Positions 1-11,559 of a DNA stretch of 64,000 nucleotides are shown here, in pieces. The stretch's first letter is position 1; each line of letters opens with the position of its first letter. A program made the translations under genes and the position numbers. This stretch comes from Micractinium sp. NFX-FRZ (Eukaryota > Chlorophyta > Trebouxiophyceae > Chlorellales > Chlorellaceae). Location: contig JAPTJF010000243.1 of the NCBI GenBank assembly GCA_029339195.1, positions 1 through 64,000 of the forward strand. The letters run 5' to 3'. The notes under the pieces are model-generated. The model did not search any database. It saw only the letters and a list, made by a program, of their open reading frames with translations, and was not told where the DNA came from.

Positions 1-772
1 AGCAGCGTTCTAGTGGGTATCCAGTGGGCCTCACTTGATTCCAGCCAGGCGTTCTAGCGGGCCACTAAATTCCGACGAATGGCACCCACTGCACAGGCCC
101 ATGGGACTGGCGAGCGCCTCTCCACCCTGCCTGGAGAGGGGAGCTGCTGTGTGGTGGGCGTGCGCAGTTGTGTCGTTCTCTCCGGAGCGCTGCACAGCTG
201 AACACCTCCACTGGCCTTGCAGTTCTCCCTTCTTCTTCGGTTGACAATACATGCTTTGACCCTCATTGATTGATGTGCAGGCTGCCTGTCGCTCGGGGGC
301 GTCTGGGCGGGTGCAGCGGGCGCGCGCCTGCAACCACCTGCCGGCACCAAGCATGCTCGAGATCTTCCATCCACTAATATAGTTGTATATGTTGCTCTCG
401 CAGTCGGGCTGCGAGCCCGCAGCTGGCGGTCGGGCAGGGGGAGAGCAGAGGGCAGTGTCTGATGGCGCAGGCAACCGCCTTTCCAAGTGTCAAGTTCTCG
501 TGTTAGAACGCTGGGAAGGCGACCGGACGAGGATTGGCGGCTCAAGATGCGCGACGGACGTGGCTCCATCTTCTCGGCCTGAAATGCGGGCGCCCTCCTT
601 TGCCACCGCATTTTTCTCTCTCAATTGCGAACTGGGTGTCTCGGGTGAACTTTGTTCAGCGGCGTTTGAGCAACCGTGCTCTCCATTCGGCGCATTCGAC
701 GGCCGGCAGTTGGGCAAAACCACCTCTTTTGCCAGTCCCGCGCGCCAAGACGCCCCCATTTGGGGCAAGGAG
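1..772. other. left-edge region upstream of the coiled-coil gene
   Basis: I see no recognisable gene here. An open frame joined to the coiled-coil gene extends up to an ATG at 383, but the residues it adds look like chance translation. The stretch probably holds the promoter and 5' UTR of the gene starting at 773. A run ending in ctcgcag near 400 could be a splice acceptor, so an upstream non-coding or short coding exon is possible. Confidence 0.4.
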
Positions 773-3700
773 ATGTCGGGCGCGTCCAGCCCGCGCCGCG
801 CCAGCGGGCGTGATAGCCCTCCCGCCTCGCCGCCGCTTGCCGCCACCGCCGACGGCCCCGGCTGCAGCCCGCGGAACAGCGCTGCGCTGTGGCGCCAAAA
901 CACAGACCTGGTGCGGCGCAACCAGGAGCTGGAGCTGGAGGTGCAGGGCCTGCGGGCAGTGAGCGCGCGGCGCCGCCTGACGTCCAACTCCCTCGCCGGC
1001 AGCGCGTGCAGCAGCCGCCGCGCCTCGTCAATGGCGGGGGAGGCAGAGGAGGAGAGCACCGCCGCCCGGCTGGCAAGTATGGAAGCCCAGCTGTCAGAGG
1101 CGCAGGCCAGCGCGGCCACGGCACAGGGGGAGCTGGCCGCAGCACGCGCCCAGGCAGACGGGGCCCAGGAGCAGCTGGTGGCGGCGCGCGCCCAGGTGGC
1201 CACGCTCCACGAAGAGCTGGCGGCGGCGCGTGCGCAGGTGGCGGTGGCAGGCGCTGGAGTGGAGCAGCTGAGCGCGCAGCTGAGGGAGATGCAGGAGGTG
1301 GCGGGGGAGCTGCAGGAGCAGCTAACGGCTGCCAACGAGAGGCTGGCTGCCAAGGAGGTGGAGGCGGCGGGGCTGGCGGCGCAGCTGGAGGGTGCAGAGC
1401 AGGAGGTGGCGCGCAAGGATGAGGAGGCGGTGGCCATGCAGCGGGAGCTGGCCATGGCCCAGGCTGCCCTGGAGGCAGCAGCCTTTGCGCTTGATGCCGC
1501 AGAGGACCAGCACGTGGAGGCTCTGGCGGCCGCGCAGGTGGCAGCCGCCAGCCTGGAGCGCCGCGTGGCCGAGCTGAGCCAGCAGCTGGCGGCGGCAGAG
1601 GCGGCGGGCAAGCACGCAGCGGCAGAGGCGGCAGCCGCCACTCAGGCAGCTGCTCAGATGGCGGAAAAGTACAGCGACGCGGGGTACGCGCCCAAGGCAG
1701 CGGCCAGGGCGGCAAAGAAGCAAGCGGGGGCGCGGTCCCGGTCAGCGTCGCCGGCGCGCACCGCGACGTCGCCGGCCTCCACCCGGCCCTGCAGCCCCGC
1801 AGAGTATGGCAGCGGCGGCTGGGCGGACTCCCTTGGCCTGGCGCGCGCACCGTCCGGTGGCGGCAGCAGCAATGCCGTCCGCCTGCCCTGCCCGCTGAAC
1901 CTGTCGGACCGCTACGTGGTGCACACCCTGCTGCTGCCCTCTCCCGCGCAAGGACCCAGCCTGAGCGAGGGCGATGGGGTGGCACTGGCCTGCCAGGAGC
2001 TGGAAGCCGAGGTGAGTCTGGGTGGTGTGTTGGGGAGGTTGGGGGCTGTGCAGTGGCGGGACAGCTTCCGACAGCTAGCAGCCCAGTGAACTGCCACCAT
2101 TTCGCCCAGTTGAGTCGTTCAGTCCCATGCACACCGTCAGCTCACCAGCACACCATCCTCGCCTGATGCTTCAACCTCTCCTGCCTGCCCGCCTCCCTGC
2201 CCGCCCCCACCAACATGACCTACCCCCACAGATGGTCAGCCTGCGTGAGCGGCTGCGCAGCGCCGAGGCCGAGCTGTCGCGCCAGCTGGCGGACAAGCAG
2301 GCTGCCCAGCTGGAGGTGTGCGCCCTGTCTGCCGAGGTTGGGGCGCTGCGGCGGGAGCGTGAACTGCTGCAGGAGCAGGCGGTGGGCCTGCAGCAGGAGG
2401 TGAGCGTGTGGCAGCAGGGCAGCATGCTGCGTGGCGGGCCCAGCGGCGCTGAGGTGGCGGCAGAGTCCACCCTGGAGCGCTCTCCCAGCCGCACGCTGAC
2501 CAGCCGCATGAAGGAGCTGCTGAGCCCCAGCCGGCTGTCCGTGCACACCTCGCCCAGCAGCCAGACGACGGTGGAGCGCGGGCGCAGCGCCTCTGTGTCG
2601 CCCCATGGCTCGCCCCGCGTGCTGCCCCCGGGCGCAGCCCACGAGTGCGGCGTGGTGGGCCCGCTGCAGGAGGGGGAGCAGCAGCGGGGGCTGAGGCAGC
2701 GGCTGGCGGCGCTGGAGCAGCAGGTGGCCAGCCAGCAGGCGCAGCTGGCAGAGCAGGCGGCGGGCGCGGCGGCTGCGCTGGGCGCGGCTCGACAGGAGTA
2801 CGAGGCGCTGAGGGAGCAGGCGGCAGAGGCGGAGAGCGCTGCAGAGGCGGTGCTGGCGCTGCACAGCTCGGGGGTGGCGGGGGCGAGCACGGCGGGCTTG
2901 GGGGGGCAGGGTGCCGAGCACAGGGAGTGCAGGGCCGCCATCGAGGGGATCTACGCCCAGGTGGGGTGGGGAGGTGGGTTTAAGAGTGCACGCCTGGAGT
3001 GATGAGGATGGGCAGTTGGGTGGGCCATGATGGTTTTGGAAGATAGGCAGCTGGCATGTGTGCTTAACAGCTTCGCTCCGCACCTTTAAGCAGGCGATGC
3101 ACACCCTTCCCGAGCCCCGCAGATGTGGCGCGAGCGGCTGGCCCGCCAGAAGGCGCAGGCGCAGGCGACGGAGCTTCGCCGGCAGGTGTCGGAGCTGCAG
3201 GCAGCAGACTTAGCTGGCACGATCAGCGGTGCCCGCAGCAGTGGTGATGGGGCGGATGAGGAGGCGGATGAGGTTGTGATGCGCTCCCTGGAAGATGAGA
3301 TGGCGCGGGCAGACCACCTGCAGGACGAGCTGCGGCGCTACAAGGTGAGCTGCTGTGCTGGGAGGGGTGCATGGGAAGGGTGGGGGAACAGGCGGGCGGG
3401 CTGGTCCATGGGGGAAGGAATGCATGGGGCCCGAGGGTCAGCACCAAAGCACCAGAGGCGGTGGGCAGTTGTGAGCGTGCCACTGATGTCAGCCCCCCAC
3501 CATGCATGCATCCATGGCCATTCCATCTCACTGCTTTGCCCACCTGCTGGCCCGCCCGATGGCCACCCCATGGCAGGCGCACCAGGTCAAGCTGCAGAAG
3601 CGCACTGAGCAGCTGGAGCTGCAGCTTGCGCAGTACACCTCCCTGCTGACCGCGGCAGAGGGGCTGGAGGAGGTGCCATGCCTGAGGAGGGGCACTGCCG

Positions 3701-5052
3701 GCAGCCCGCGCGGCCCGGGTGGCAGGCCGGATAGCCGCGGCGCATCGCCAGTGCAGGCGGCCATCACGGCAGTGCAGGCACGCAAGGCGGTGGAGGAGGC
3801 GGCGGCGCTGCGGGAGAAGCTTGACGCAGCTCAGGCGGAGGCGGCTGCCATGCGGCGGTGAGTGGGAGGGGCGGGGTTGGGGTTTGGGGAGGGGTGGATG
3901 GTGGACATGGGCTATGGAGGTGTGGGAGCACAGACTGAGACGACGGCTTTTTCTGTGCTGCATTACAAGCCCACCTCTTCCAAACACGAGCTTGCCTTGT
4001 CAACTGCACTGCCCCCTATTTCCTCACCTGCCTGCCGCCCAGGCAATTGCTGGGACTCTCTGTTGTGTTGCGCAAGTGCTGCCTCTGCCGTGCCCGCTCA
4101 TCTCCTACCTGCCTGGCACGCCCGCACACCCACCCACTGCAGGCGGGGACGTGACACGGCTGCCGCCCTCAAGGAGGCGCGTGCTGTGCGGCGCGCCATG
4201 GAACAGAAGCAGGAGCTGCTGGCTGCCGGGCTGGACACCCTGCACCGCCTGCTGGCGCGGAGGTCCAACGTCGGCGGCAGCGGCACGCCCAGGAGCGCCT
4301 CGGCTTGCGGTGTGCGCAGCCCTGGCGCCGTGCGCGCCCGGGAGAGCAGCCAGGCGGGGGACACCGCCATGGCAGTACTGTCACGGCTGATGAAGGCGGT
4401 GCAGACGGAGGAGGGGCGGGAGAGCCAGCAGGTGGTCATCTCACCGCAGCCGTCGGAGACCACGGGAGGGCCGCTGGCGGGGGCACCAACCGGCGAGGCA
4501 CTGGCGCTGGTGCTGGGTGCGCCCCAGCCAGGTGGCACAGAGGATGGGCTGTCTGGGCCCCTGGACATCTCCTGCCTGCTGCCCGAGGGCAGCAGTGGCG
4601 CCGGCAGCGGCTGCACCAGCGCCGCCGCCACGGTGGTGCCAGCCGCGGTGGCCGCAGTAGCGCCACCGACGAGCTCAGTCTTCAAGATCCGCCTGGCCGC
4701 TGCCTCGACGCAGCAGCTGGACCCGCCTTCTGCCGCGCTTGGCAGCTACGCCAGCTCCCCTTCCTCTGGGCAGGAGCCCGGCAGCTGGCAGCTGCAAGCT
4801 GTGCGTCATAAGACGGGCAGCGCCAGTGCCACCGGCATGGCACCTGTGCTGAGCGGCAGCAGCTTGACCCCCACCTCGCGGGTGCCCAGCCGCATCCCTG
4901 GGCCCCCACCCGTGCCAACCACCATCAAGCGTACCCCCTTCAAGACCGGCAGCGGCAGCAGCCCCAGCAAGCTTGCCAGGCTGCTGGCACCCTGCCGCCG
5001 CATGAGCCCGCATGCCACGCTCAGCATGGACGGCCAGCCGGCAACCAAGTAG
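773..5052 (+). CDS. large coiled-coil protein, Ser/Pro-rich linkers
   Basis: Inferred exons are 773-2011, 2232-2960, 3123-3344, 3577-3857 and 4143-5052, which give about 1126 residues. All junctions are GT-AG and keep the frame. After a basic, Ser/Pro-rich N-terminus (about residues 1-55), long runs of Ala/Glu/Gln/Leu heptads dominate: roughly residues 60-350, further blocks after about 415, and blocks in exons 3 and 4. The final 300 residues are low-complexity Ser/Thr/Pro with basic patches. There is no motor, kinase or membrane segment. The composition resembles structural coiled-coil proteins of cytoskeleton, basal body or Golgi, but no family is recognised and no function is claimed. The ATG at 773 was chosen because clear protein-like sequence begins there; in-frame ATGs upstream (383, 584) are alternatives. 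The gene converges on the R3H gene. Confidence 0.75.
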
Positions 5053-5529
5053 AGCTAAGCGACAGCCAGCAGCCATGTGGCGGAACTTTGCTGAGGCCAG
5101 CACCCTGTGAGGCTGAGCGGTGGCCAGCTGGACAGGAGGACAAGTACTTTGCAGTTTTGACATGTGCCCAACAATGTGGGCATGTAGGGTAGGGTAGAGC
5201 AAGCAATTTGAATGGAAGGGAAAGAGCGCAAGTGCGCGCCTGTAAGCCAAAGGAGTGACAGGGGTGCAAGTCGGGCACGTTGGAAGCGCTGCGACAAGGT
5301 ATATGTGTGTCAGCGGCATGGGAACAAAATGCTGTGGATGCAGTGCACGGAGAGAGTACAGAGGATGGAGTGCCAAGCAGGGGTACATTGAGAGAGGAGG
5401 GTGTGGGCTGGGCACGGCTCTGCGCCGAAATGCTAGGGGCAGGGCTTGCAAATGGCCATCGAGACATCATACTTGCTTGCTGGCATCAGGCAGACGGCTT
5501 CCAGCTGCTGGCACCAACGGGTGCCATGC
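5053..5529. other. convergent 3' region between coiled-coil and R3H genes
   Basis: This stretch holds the two facing 3' ends. A TGTAA motif at 5241-5245, about 190 bases past the stop of the plus-strand gene, is a likely poly(A) signal. Nothing else stands out. Confidence 0.5.
5241..5245 (+). terminator. candidate TGTAA poly(A) signal, coiled-coil gene
   Basis: TGTAA is the usual polyadenylation signal of green algae, and it lies about 190 bases after the stop at 5052. Confidence 0.45.
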
Positions 5530-7906
5530 TCAGGATGCAGCTACTGTCATGTGCGGCTCTGGTGCTGCCGCTGCCACGCCTGCTGCTGCTGCATGGTCTT
5601 GGTGCGCCACATGGCCTGCTGCTGCCTGCTGCTGGTAGTAGGGGTGGTCCCCCGCCTCGCTGGACGAGTCAATTGGGTGGAGATACGCCTGGTGGAGGAT
5701 GGCTGGGCAGAGCGGCTTCTTTTCGTCCTCCAAGATGTGCAGGATGTCTGCACAGGAGATGGCCAGCATCCCGCTGCCCGCCTGCTGCGCTGCCCCTGCC
5801 GCCGCTGCCTCTGCGCCGCCATCTGCCGCCGCCGGGCCCGTCGCGGCCGAGGCTGTCGTGCCTGCGACACCGCCTGCTGCTCCTGCTGCTGCACCGCTGC
5901 TGAAGGCTGCTGCTCCTGCTGCTGCTGCTGCCGTCGAGGAGGCGCGGCGGCGGAGCACGACTTCCTTGCTGTCGCCACCTGGCAGGGGCCTGCTGTGGCT
6001 GCTCAGGCTGTGGTACTCTGCCAGCCCGTGCGCTGCAGAAGCAGGGCAGAGAGGGGTGGGCAGGACGAAGCAGAACGGGAGGGGGAGGTTGGCACGGTGC
6101 TGGCAAGGGCAGCCGGCCCGCGACAGGAAGGGGCACAGGGCTGAAGGGCATCGTCCCTGCTTCGCATGCCCGCGCCCCCGCCCAGCCCCTTACCGTCACA
6201 CCGCCGTCGACCTCCCCCTCGCCTCCTTATGCTGCGTTGGGCAGCCCAGCCAACCAGCCACCCATCCCAACCGCGCCGGCCACGCGACTTGGGAACCCGC
6301 CCCGCTGCTTGCAGCCACCCTGCAGTTACCAATTCCCCCCAAAGCAGCCGCCCAGCCCGCCCACCTATGAGGCGGTGGAAGCCGTCCTCCAGGTCGGACA
6401 GCACCAGCTCCTCAACCTCACCCTCCTGTAGCACAGCAGCGGGCAGGAGCAAGGCAGTTTCGGCAGCGGTAGGTACCGTGGGGAGCGGCAGCTTGCACAG
6501 ATAGCACAGGATACCATGCGCGGGCAAGGGCAGCGGGTGCTTGCTGGCAGGCAGGCGGCAGCAGCAGCCACCGCCGCCTCCCCTGCACACCCCTCTGTGC
6601 GCAGCAGCACACAGGCAGCAGTGCAGGACTGGGCTGGCCTTTCCACAGCAACGCCTCGTGTCGACACACATATGCGTCCACGTGCCCTTTTACCACAGCA
6701 GTGGGGTAGCACCCGCCCACCCAGCACACCTGGAGGAAGGCCAGGATGGGGGCCTCAATGCCTGCCACGTGCGTCGGGTTGCTGCGCTTCATGGCCTGCC
6801 GCGCCTTCCAGCTGACGCCCGCCCACGCTGCAATGGCCTCCACTGCTGGGTTGGCGATGGCGGCGGAGCTGGCCTGCAGCTCGCGCACGTGCGCCTCCCA
6901 CTTCTGCGGGCGGGGGGAGCGGGGGAGCAGGGGCAGAGGCTAGGGGGGAGGAAGCAAGGCAAAGCAACTAGCAGTTCTCTACAGTTACAGTCAAGCAACA
7001 AGCAAGGCAACGCTGCATCGCGCAAGCACGGGCTCGGGGAACGCTGGCCTGCTTTGACAACCACCGCCGCCCCAACTACCCGGCTCCTGCCCCTCCCCTG
7101 CAGCACACGCCCTGCTTGCCCATGTCCAGCGAGCAGCCAAGCACAGCAGGGAACGAGCAGCAACAAAGGCACGACAGCATAGCACTTTGCTTGCATCTGC
7201 TGTGCCCCACCTGCAGCACGCGCTCCTGCTTGTCCATTTCCAGCGAGCGGAACAGGTCCCACAGCACGGCGTGCTCCGGCGCCGCCGCCTGCTCCCACAG
7301 GCTCGTGCGCGGCTCGCCAAAGGGGACGGGCTTGAAGAGGGAGGCCATGTCGGAGGCGGTCAGCGTGCCTGCCATGTCCCGCAGCAGCTTGTCGTTCATC
7401 CACCGGCGCTGCAGGCGAGGGGCGACAGAAGGTGGCAGGCGGCAGGTGGGTGAGCGGGGTGGTGGAGGGTTGCCGCAAGGATGGTGAGTGGCAGTGGGAG
7501 AGCAATGCTGGTATGGCGAGACACCCCAGGCAGGTGGTGTTTGAGGTTGACACCAAGCATGAGCGGTGTGAACATGCACGGACTGAATCATGCTGCAAGA
7601 GTGCACGCCCCCTACCTGCTTGCGCTGCCCAACACGGGAGAGTGCGTACAGCTCAGCTGCCTCTGCTTCCGACAGCCCGCCTTCGCCGCCCGCCGGCGCT
7701 GCTGCGGCTGCTGCGGTGGCTGCCCGGGGCAGGGCCTTGGTCCATCCCTCCTTTGGCTCCTTCACGCGTCCGGAGCGCGATTTGGGAGGGGCGCCGCCCC
7801 TGCGGGCAAGGTGCTGCTGCTGCTCCAAGACGGCGGTGAGCGGGCGGCCGTCGGGCATGATAAAAGGGCCGCGCACGGCTCGCTTGGGAGCCTCTGGCTC
7901 TGCCAT
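5530..7906 (-). CDS. R3H-domain nucleic-acid-binding protein
   Basis: Inferred exons, in transcript order, are 7906-7616, 7408-7211, 6903-6730, 6425-6365 and 6032-5530. They give about 408 residues, and all junctions are GT-AG. The middle (residues about 98-235) resembles the R3H-associated N-terminal domain of R3HDM4-like proteins, with Trp-rich helices such as WMNDKLL and KWEAHVREL. It is followed by a short R3H domain with the signature R-x3-H (R239, H243; FHRLIAHGLAEYHSL), which only appears when exons 4 and 5 are joined. R3H domains bind single-stranded DNA or RNA. The last 150 residues are Ala-rich, with one more ordered stretch around ILHILEDEKKPLCPAIL. The start at 7906 is the first ATG of the frame. 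The gene is divergent from the proteasome gene, 419 bases apart. The exact role is unknown. Confidence 0.8.
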
Positions 7907-8325
7907 GCTGACTGACAGCTTCACTGGCTGGGATGGAGGGGCCGTGAGCAGAGCCTAGGCCCCACGGAGGAGAGGGCGCTGGGTGCCGCCGCAAGAGGGG
8001 AGCGCTGGGCGATAGGCAGGGGTTTCGGCACAAGGAGTGGCGTCTTTGGATTACAACGAGACGTGTGGAGAGCCGTGCATGTGTGCAGGAAGGAGACTGC
8101 CACGCCTGCTCTGCATGAGGACCGCTGGCCTTCACTGCGGAGCGCAGCCCGCATCGCCATCGACACATATTTCGGATCTGTTCACTCAGCTCGCCATCCC
8201 TAGCCTTGCCGCACGACTGCCCGACAGCACGAGACGGAGAGCAGCAAAGCGAGGAGGAGGGCAGCGACAGCGCGAGCAGCAGCGGCACAGGCTCTAAAGG
8301 TGGTGATTAGGCCGCGGCAGGAACC
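7907..8325. promoter_or_regulatory. probable bidirectional promoter, R3H / PBD1
   Basis: The two start codons face away from each other with 419 bases between them, so the 5' UTRs and promoters of both genes must lie here. No TATA box or other element is convincing by eye. Confidence 0.5.
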
Positions 8326-10433
8326 ATGGTGAGCGCTGTGGCTCCGCGATCAGTCAGAAGGGGCGATCAGAAGGCGCCCTCGGGCAGTAGCTATGGCGCA
8401 ACAGGCCTGAAACAGCCTGGATGCACTCCATGAGCCGTGGTGGGGCACCTGCAGAACCGCCCGACTGCCGGGCCCCTGCGTCGGCGGCGGCGGCGACGGC
8501 ACCCGCACGTGCACACCCGCCCGCCTTGCGTTTCCCGCCCTGCAGGACTTCCTGTGCGGCATCCGCGGCCGCGACTTTGTCATGGTGTGCAGCGACACCA
8601 GCGCGGTGCAGAGCATTGTGACGATGAAGCAGGATGAGGACAAGCTGGTGCCGGTGGACTCGCACCGCCTCTTTGCCGTCAGCGGCGAGGCGGGAGACCG
8701 CGTGAACTTTAGCGAGTACATCATTGCCAACGTGAGGCGGGGTGTCTGGGCGTGGTAGCCGCTGGGAGTTGGGAAGTGGGACGGAGATCATTGCCAGTGA
8801 GAGGCGGTGCTGTGGCAACGTTTGAGCGCTGTGTGTGGGCAGGGGGCAGAGAGAGCAGCACGGCCTACATCATCGCCCATTGTGACGGAACTCACGAGCA
8901 GGGGACAGTGTCTGTTGCCAATGGACTGCGTTGCTGCTCATGCTGCCCAACGCCACGGCTGCCGCTGCTGCCGCCGCTGCTGCTGCTGCCGCCGCTGCAT
9001 ACTACGGTTGATGCTGCGGGCATGCTGCAGGCAAGGTGCAAACTCTGCCGGCATCGTGCTGTACTGCTGCTGGCAGTGGGCAGCAGTGGCCTGCAGGACC
9101 CTAGAGATCCCGCTGAACTCATTCTTGCCCCGCCTGTGCCCTCCCTGCAGGTGCGGCTGTATGCGCTGCGCAACGGCGCCTCCCTGTCCACCAAGGCGGT
9201 GGCCAACTTCACGCGCAGCGAGCTGGCCACGGCGCTCAGAAAGGTGGGGCAGGCGGGCAGGCAGGCTTATGGGCGCTTGCGAGGGAGGTAGAAAGAAGGG
9301 TGCGAGACAAGGGAGCAGACGGGGTTGAGGGCAGCAGGGGAATGCTGGGGTGCCAGGAGGATTGGGGAGGGTTGACCTGCCTGCCGTGAAGCGGGATCTG
9401 ACCTTTTTGTGCCTGCTGCATGCCGCCGTGCTGCTCGCCAGCACATGCCTCCGCCTGCCCAGCACCCGTCTGGCCCCTCTGCGACCATGCCGTCGACTTG
9501 GCGTCACTGCCACGGCCTCAACCCTCCCTGCTGCAGTCCCCCTACCAGACCAACCTGCTGATGGCGGGGTATGATGAGGGCACCGGGCCAGCGCTCTACT
9601 GGTGAGCCCTGGCCTGGCTCGCCTGCTGGGCGTGGTGTGCATGCTTGGAGGCAGTGCGTTGCTGTAGCTGCGGCAGCGGGGGCGGCTGCTGCCGCTGCTG
9701 CTTCTGTGCATAGAAGCGTTCCCGGTCGCTTGCGTGCGATATGCAGTATAAGCCGCATGCAGACAGACCTTGCGGGCACATCGCAATCTGTCCTGCTTGG
9801 CTCAATGTGCTGCTCACCTCCGCCCGGCCATGGCCTGCCCTGTGTCTGTCCCTCCTCTCTGGCAGGTGCGACTACCTGGCAACACTCCACCACATGAACA
9901 TCTGCGGCACGGGATACGGTGCGTGCCAATGGCTGCCTCTGCCTCCTGCCTGCCTCATAGTGCAGCTCCTGCCGCTGCCCAGCGTCCTCCGCTGCCCAGC
10001 GTCCTCCGCTGCCCAGCGTCCTCCGCTGCCCAGCGTCCTCCGCTGCCCAGCGTCCTGCACTGCACTTGACCGCCCTTGCTGCTACACCGCGTACCGCACT
10101 TGCACAAGCATGCACTGCTCACAGCTCAGCACCCATGTTCCTGTGTAGCCTCGTACGTTTTGCAGCCCATTTGTGGGAAGCTGCCGGACCCAGACCTTCC
10201 TCCACTGTCTCCTGCTCATCATCACCATCCCTTGCACTCTTTCTCTCGCAGGCTCCTACTTTGTGCTGTCCATGTTTGACAAGCTGTGGCGGCCCGACAT
10301 CACAGAGGCCGAGGCGCTGGAGATGATGCGCAAGGGCGTGGCGGAGGTGCGCAGCCGCCTGGTGGTGGCGCCCCCCAAGTATCTGGTCAAGGTTGTGGAC
10401 AAGGACGGCATCCGCACACTGGGGGAGCTCTGA
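8326..10433 (+). CDS. PBD1: 20S proteasome subunit beta type 2 (beta4)
   Basis: Inferred exons are 8326-8328, 8546-8731, 9151-9243, 9537-9601, 9866-9918 and 10252-10433, giving 193 residues. The product matches the plant PBD1/PSMB2 family along its length: GxxGxDFVMV, SGEAGDRVNFSEYI, LRNG, the block with NFTRSELATALRK, LLMAGYDEGTGPALYW, and GYGSYF near the C-terminus. This is a non-catalytic beta subunit of the 20S core in nucleus and cytosol, and it lacks an N-terminal propeptide and catalytic Thr, as expected for beta4. The first coding exon is just the ATG, followed directly by gtgagc. The family's N-terminus (Met, then an acidic residue, then an aliphatic stretch) supports this. The second intron carries two decayed copies of the preceding exon edge. 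Confidence 0.95.
8783..8812 (+). repeat. decoy copy of PBD1 exon 2 end plus donor
   Basis: The sequence atcattgcca...gtga...gaggcgg repeats the last bases and splice donor of exon 2 (8717-8746), 67 bases downstream, with a few changes. It is in intron 2 and is not needed for the reading frame. Confidence 0.65.
8861..8887 (+). repeat. second decoy copy of PBD1 exon 2 end
   Basis: The segment tacatcatcgcccattgtga resembles the end of exon 2 (tacatcattgccaacgtga), 82 bases after the first decoy. It is more diverged than that copy. Confidence 0.5.
9973..10056 (+). repeat. 17-bp minisatellite, five copies, PBD1 intron
   Basis: The unit cgctgcccagcgtcctc recurs at 9973, 9990, 10007, 10024 and 10041, essentially perfectly, in the last intron of PBD1. 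Perfect copies imply recent expansion. Confidence 0.95.
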
Positions 10434-10517
10434 GGGAGAGCGCAAGTAAGGCAGCAGCAGACGAAGAACAACCGGTGCTGCAACAGTGCGGCGCAGCCGG
10501 CGGCACCCCGGCTGCTG

Positions 10518-10578
10518 TGTAACTCTTGAGCTTTAGTTGGGTGCCCGCTTTTCTCCGGGCACTTGCCGGAGTGTGTAA
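10518..10578 (+). terminator. two candidate TGTAA poly(A) signals, PBD1
   Basis: TGTAA occurs at 10518-10522 and 10574-10578, about 85 and 140 bases after the PBD1 stop. Confidence 0.55.
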
Positions 10579-11080
10579 ATCTTAAGCTGCACTACGGGAG
10601 TGCTGAGTGGGACAAGCAGTCACTGGCAAGCGCAGCCAATTGGGTGCTGGAGGGCTGGGGGGCTGCTTGACGGCATAGCGGGTGGTTTTGCCATCGAGAA
10701 GCCAGGTAGATTTTCAAAACGGGAATTTATATGTGATAACCTACTCCGAAGGCCAGGCCAGGTGTGCATTCCCAGAGTCCTGTGCAAGTGCCCGGCCCCG
10801 TGCGCTGCAGCCCCCCTGTTGACTGCCCTCCCCCCGTGTTGCTGACCCGGCCAAGCTCCGCTCCCGCGCCCCTGGTTTCAGGTGTGTGCCTCTGCCCTTC
10901 ACCAGCGTGTATGAGCGCTCTGCACTGCCAGCTCTGCTGCTTGCCGTGCGCAGCCGTAAGCACTTGCCAGGACCTCCCCTAGGTTGACTGCTGCCGCCGC
11001 CGGCGGCGGCACCGCCGCCCCCACCCCTCACTCCCCTGCCAACCCGCCCGCTCGGTTGTGGGCCTGTCTCACAGCTCAGC

Positions 11081-11098
11081 ATATATATATATATATAT
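11081..11098. repeat. (AT)n microsatellite
   Basis: Nine AT dinucleotides stand in otherwise GC-rich DNA upstream of the J-domain gene. Confidence 0.95.
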
Positions 11099-11333
11099 AG
11101 AAGTGGTCCACGCAGTGCCGCGCGCTGCGCCCCGCTGCCGCCGCCTGCCGCTGGGTGGGGCAGACTTGCCTGTTGTTATTGTCTGATTGCTTCTCGAGCT
11201 GGGTTGTTACGTTTGATAGTCTGCTATCAGTTCTCGGTTGTGTTTGGCTTCTCGCGACGAGCAGTTCAAGTTTTTCGGGCGCCGGCAGGTGCGCGCAGCT
11301 ACGCCGAAACGCACAGGCCCCTGATATAGATAG

Positions 11334-11381
11334 TGTCTAGGGGACGCCGTGTCTAGGGGACGCCGTGTCTAGGGGACGCCG
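11334..11381 (+). repeat. 16-bp tandem repeat, three perfect copies
   Basis: The unit tgtctaggggacgccg is repeated three times without change, about 180 bases before the J-domain start codon. It may lie in the promoter or 5' UTR. Confidence 0.9.
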
Positions 11382-11559
11382 TCGGGACCCAGCAGCAGGC
11401 GGCCGTCACCTGCGCCGGCTGCGGCCCGCCATCCGCTCGCGCCTCCTGCCCGCCCCGCAACCTACTGCTGCACCTGGGTGCTGCTGCTCGCTACGTGCCC
11501 TGGCAACCTTCACTCATAAAAAAGCCATCTTTCATTCCCCCATTTGGTGAGCAGCCAGT

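Larger units (their letters stand above)
10434..11559. other. intergenic region between PBD1 and the J-domain gene
   Basis: The region contains PBD1 3' sequence with TGTAA motifs at 10518 and 10574, an (AT)9 run at 11081-11098, a perfect 16-bp triplicate at 11334-11381 and then the promoter/5' UTR of the J-domain gene. No protein-like frame is visible. Confidence 0.6.

Noticed and set aside
383..772. In-frame N-terminal extension of the coiled-coil protein from an ATG at 383
   Set aside because: The added residues show no heptads, domain or targeting pattern, and an acceptor-like site lies inside. Kept as an alternative start only.
621..2132. Long minus-strand open frames opposite the coiled-coil gene
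   Set aside because: They are Pro/Arg/Ser-rich mirror images of GC-rich coiled-coil codons, expected in such DNA.
11081..11098. (AT)n run as a TATA box for the J-domain gene
   Set aside because: It is about 460 bases upstream of the ATG and is a simple repeat; no evidence ties it to a start site.
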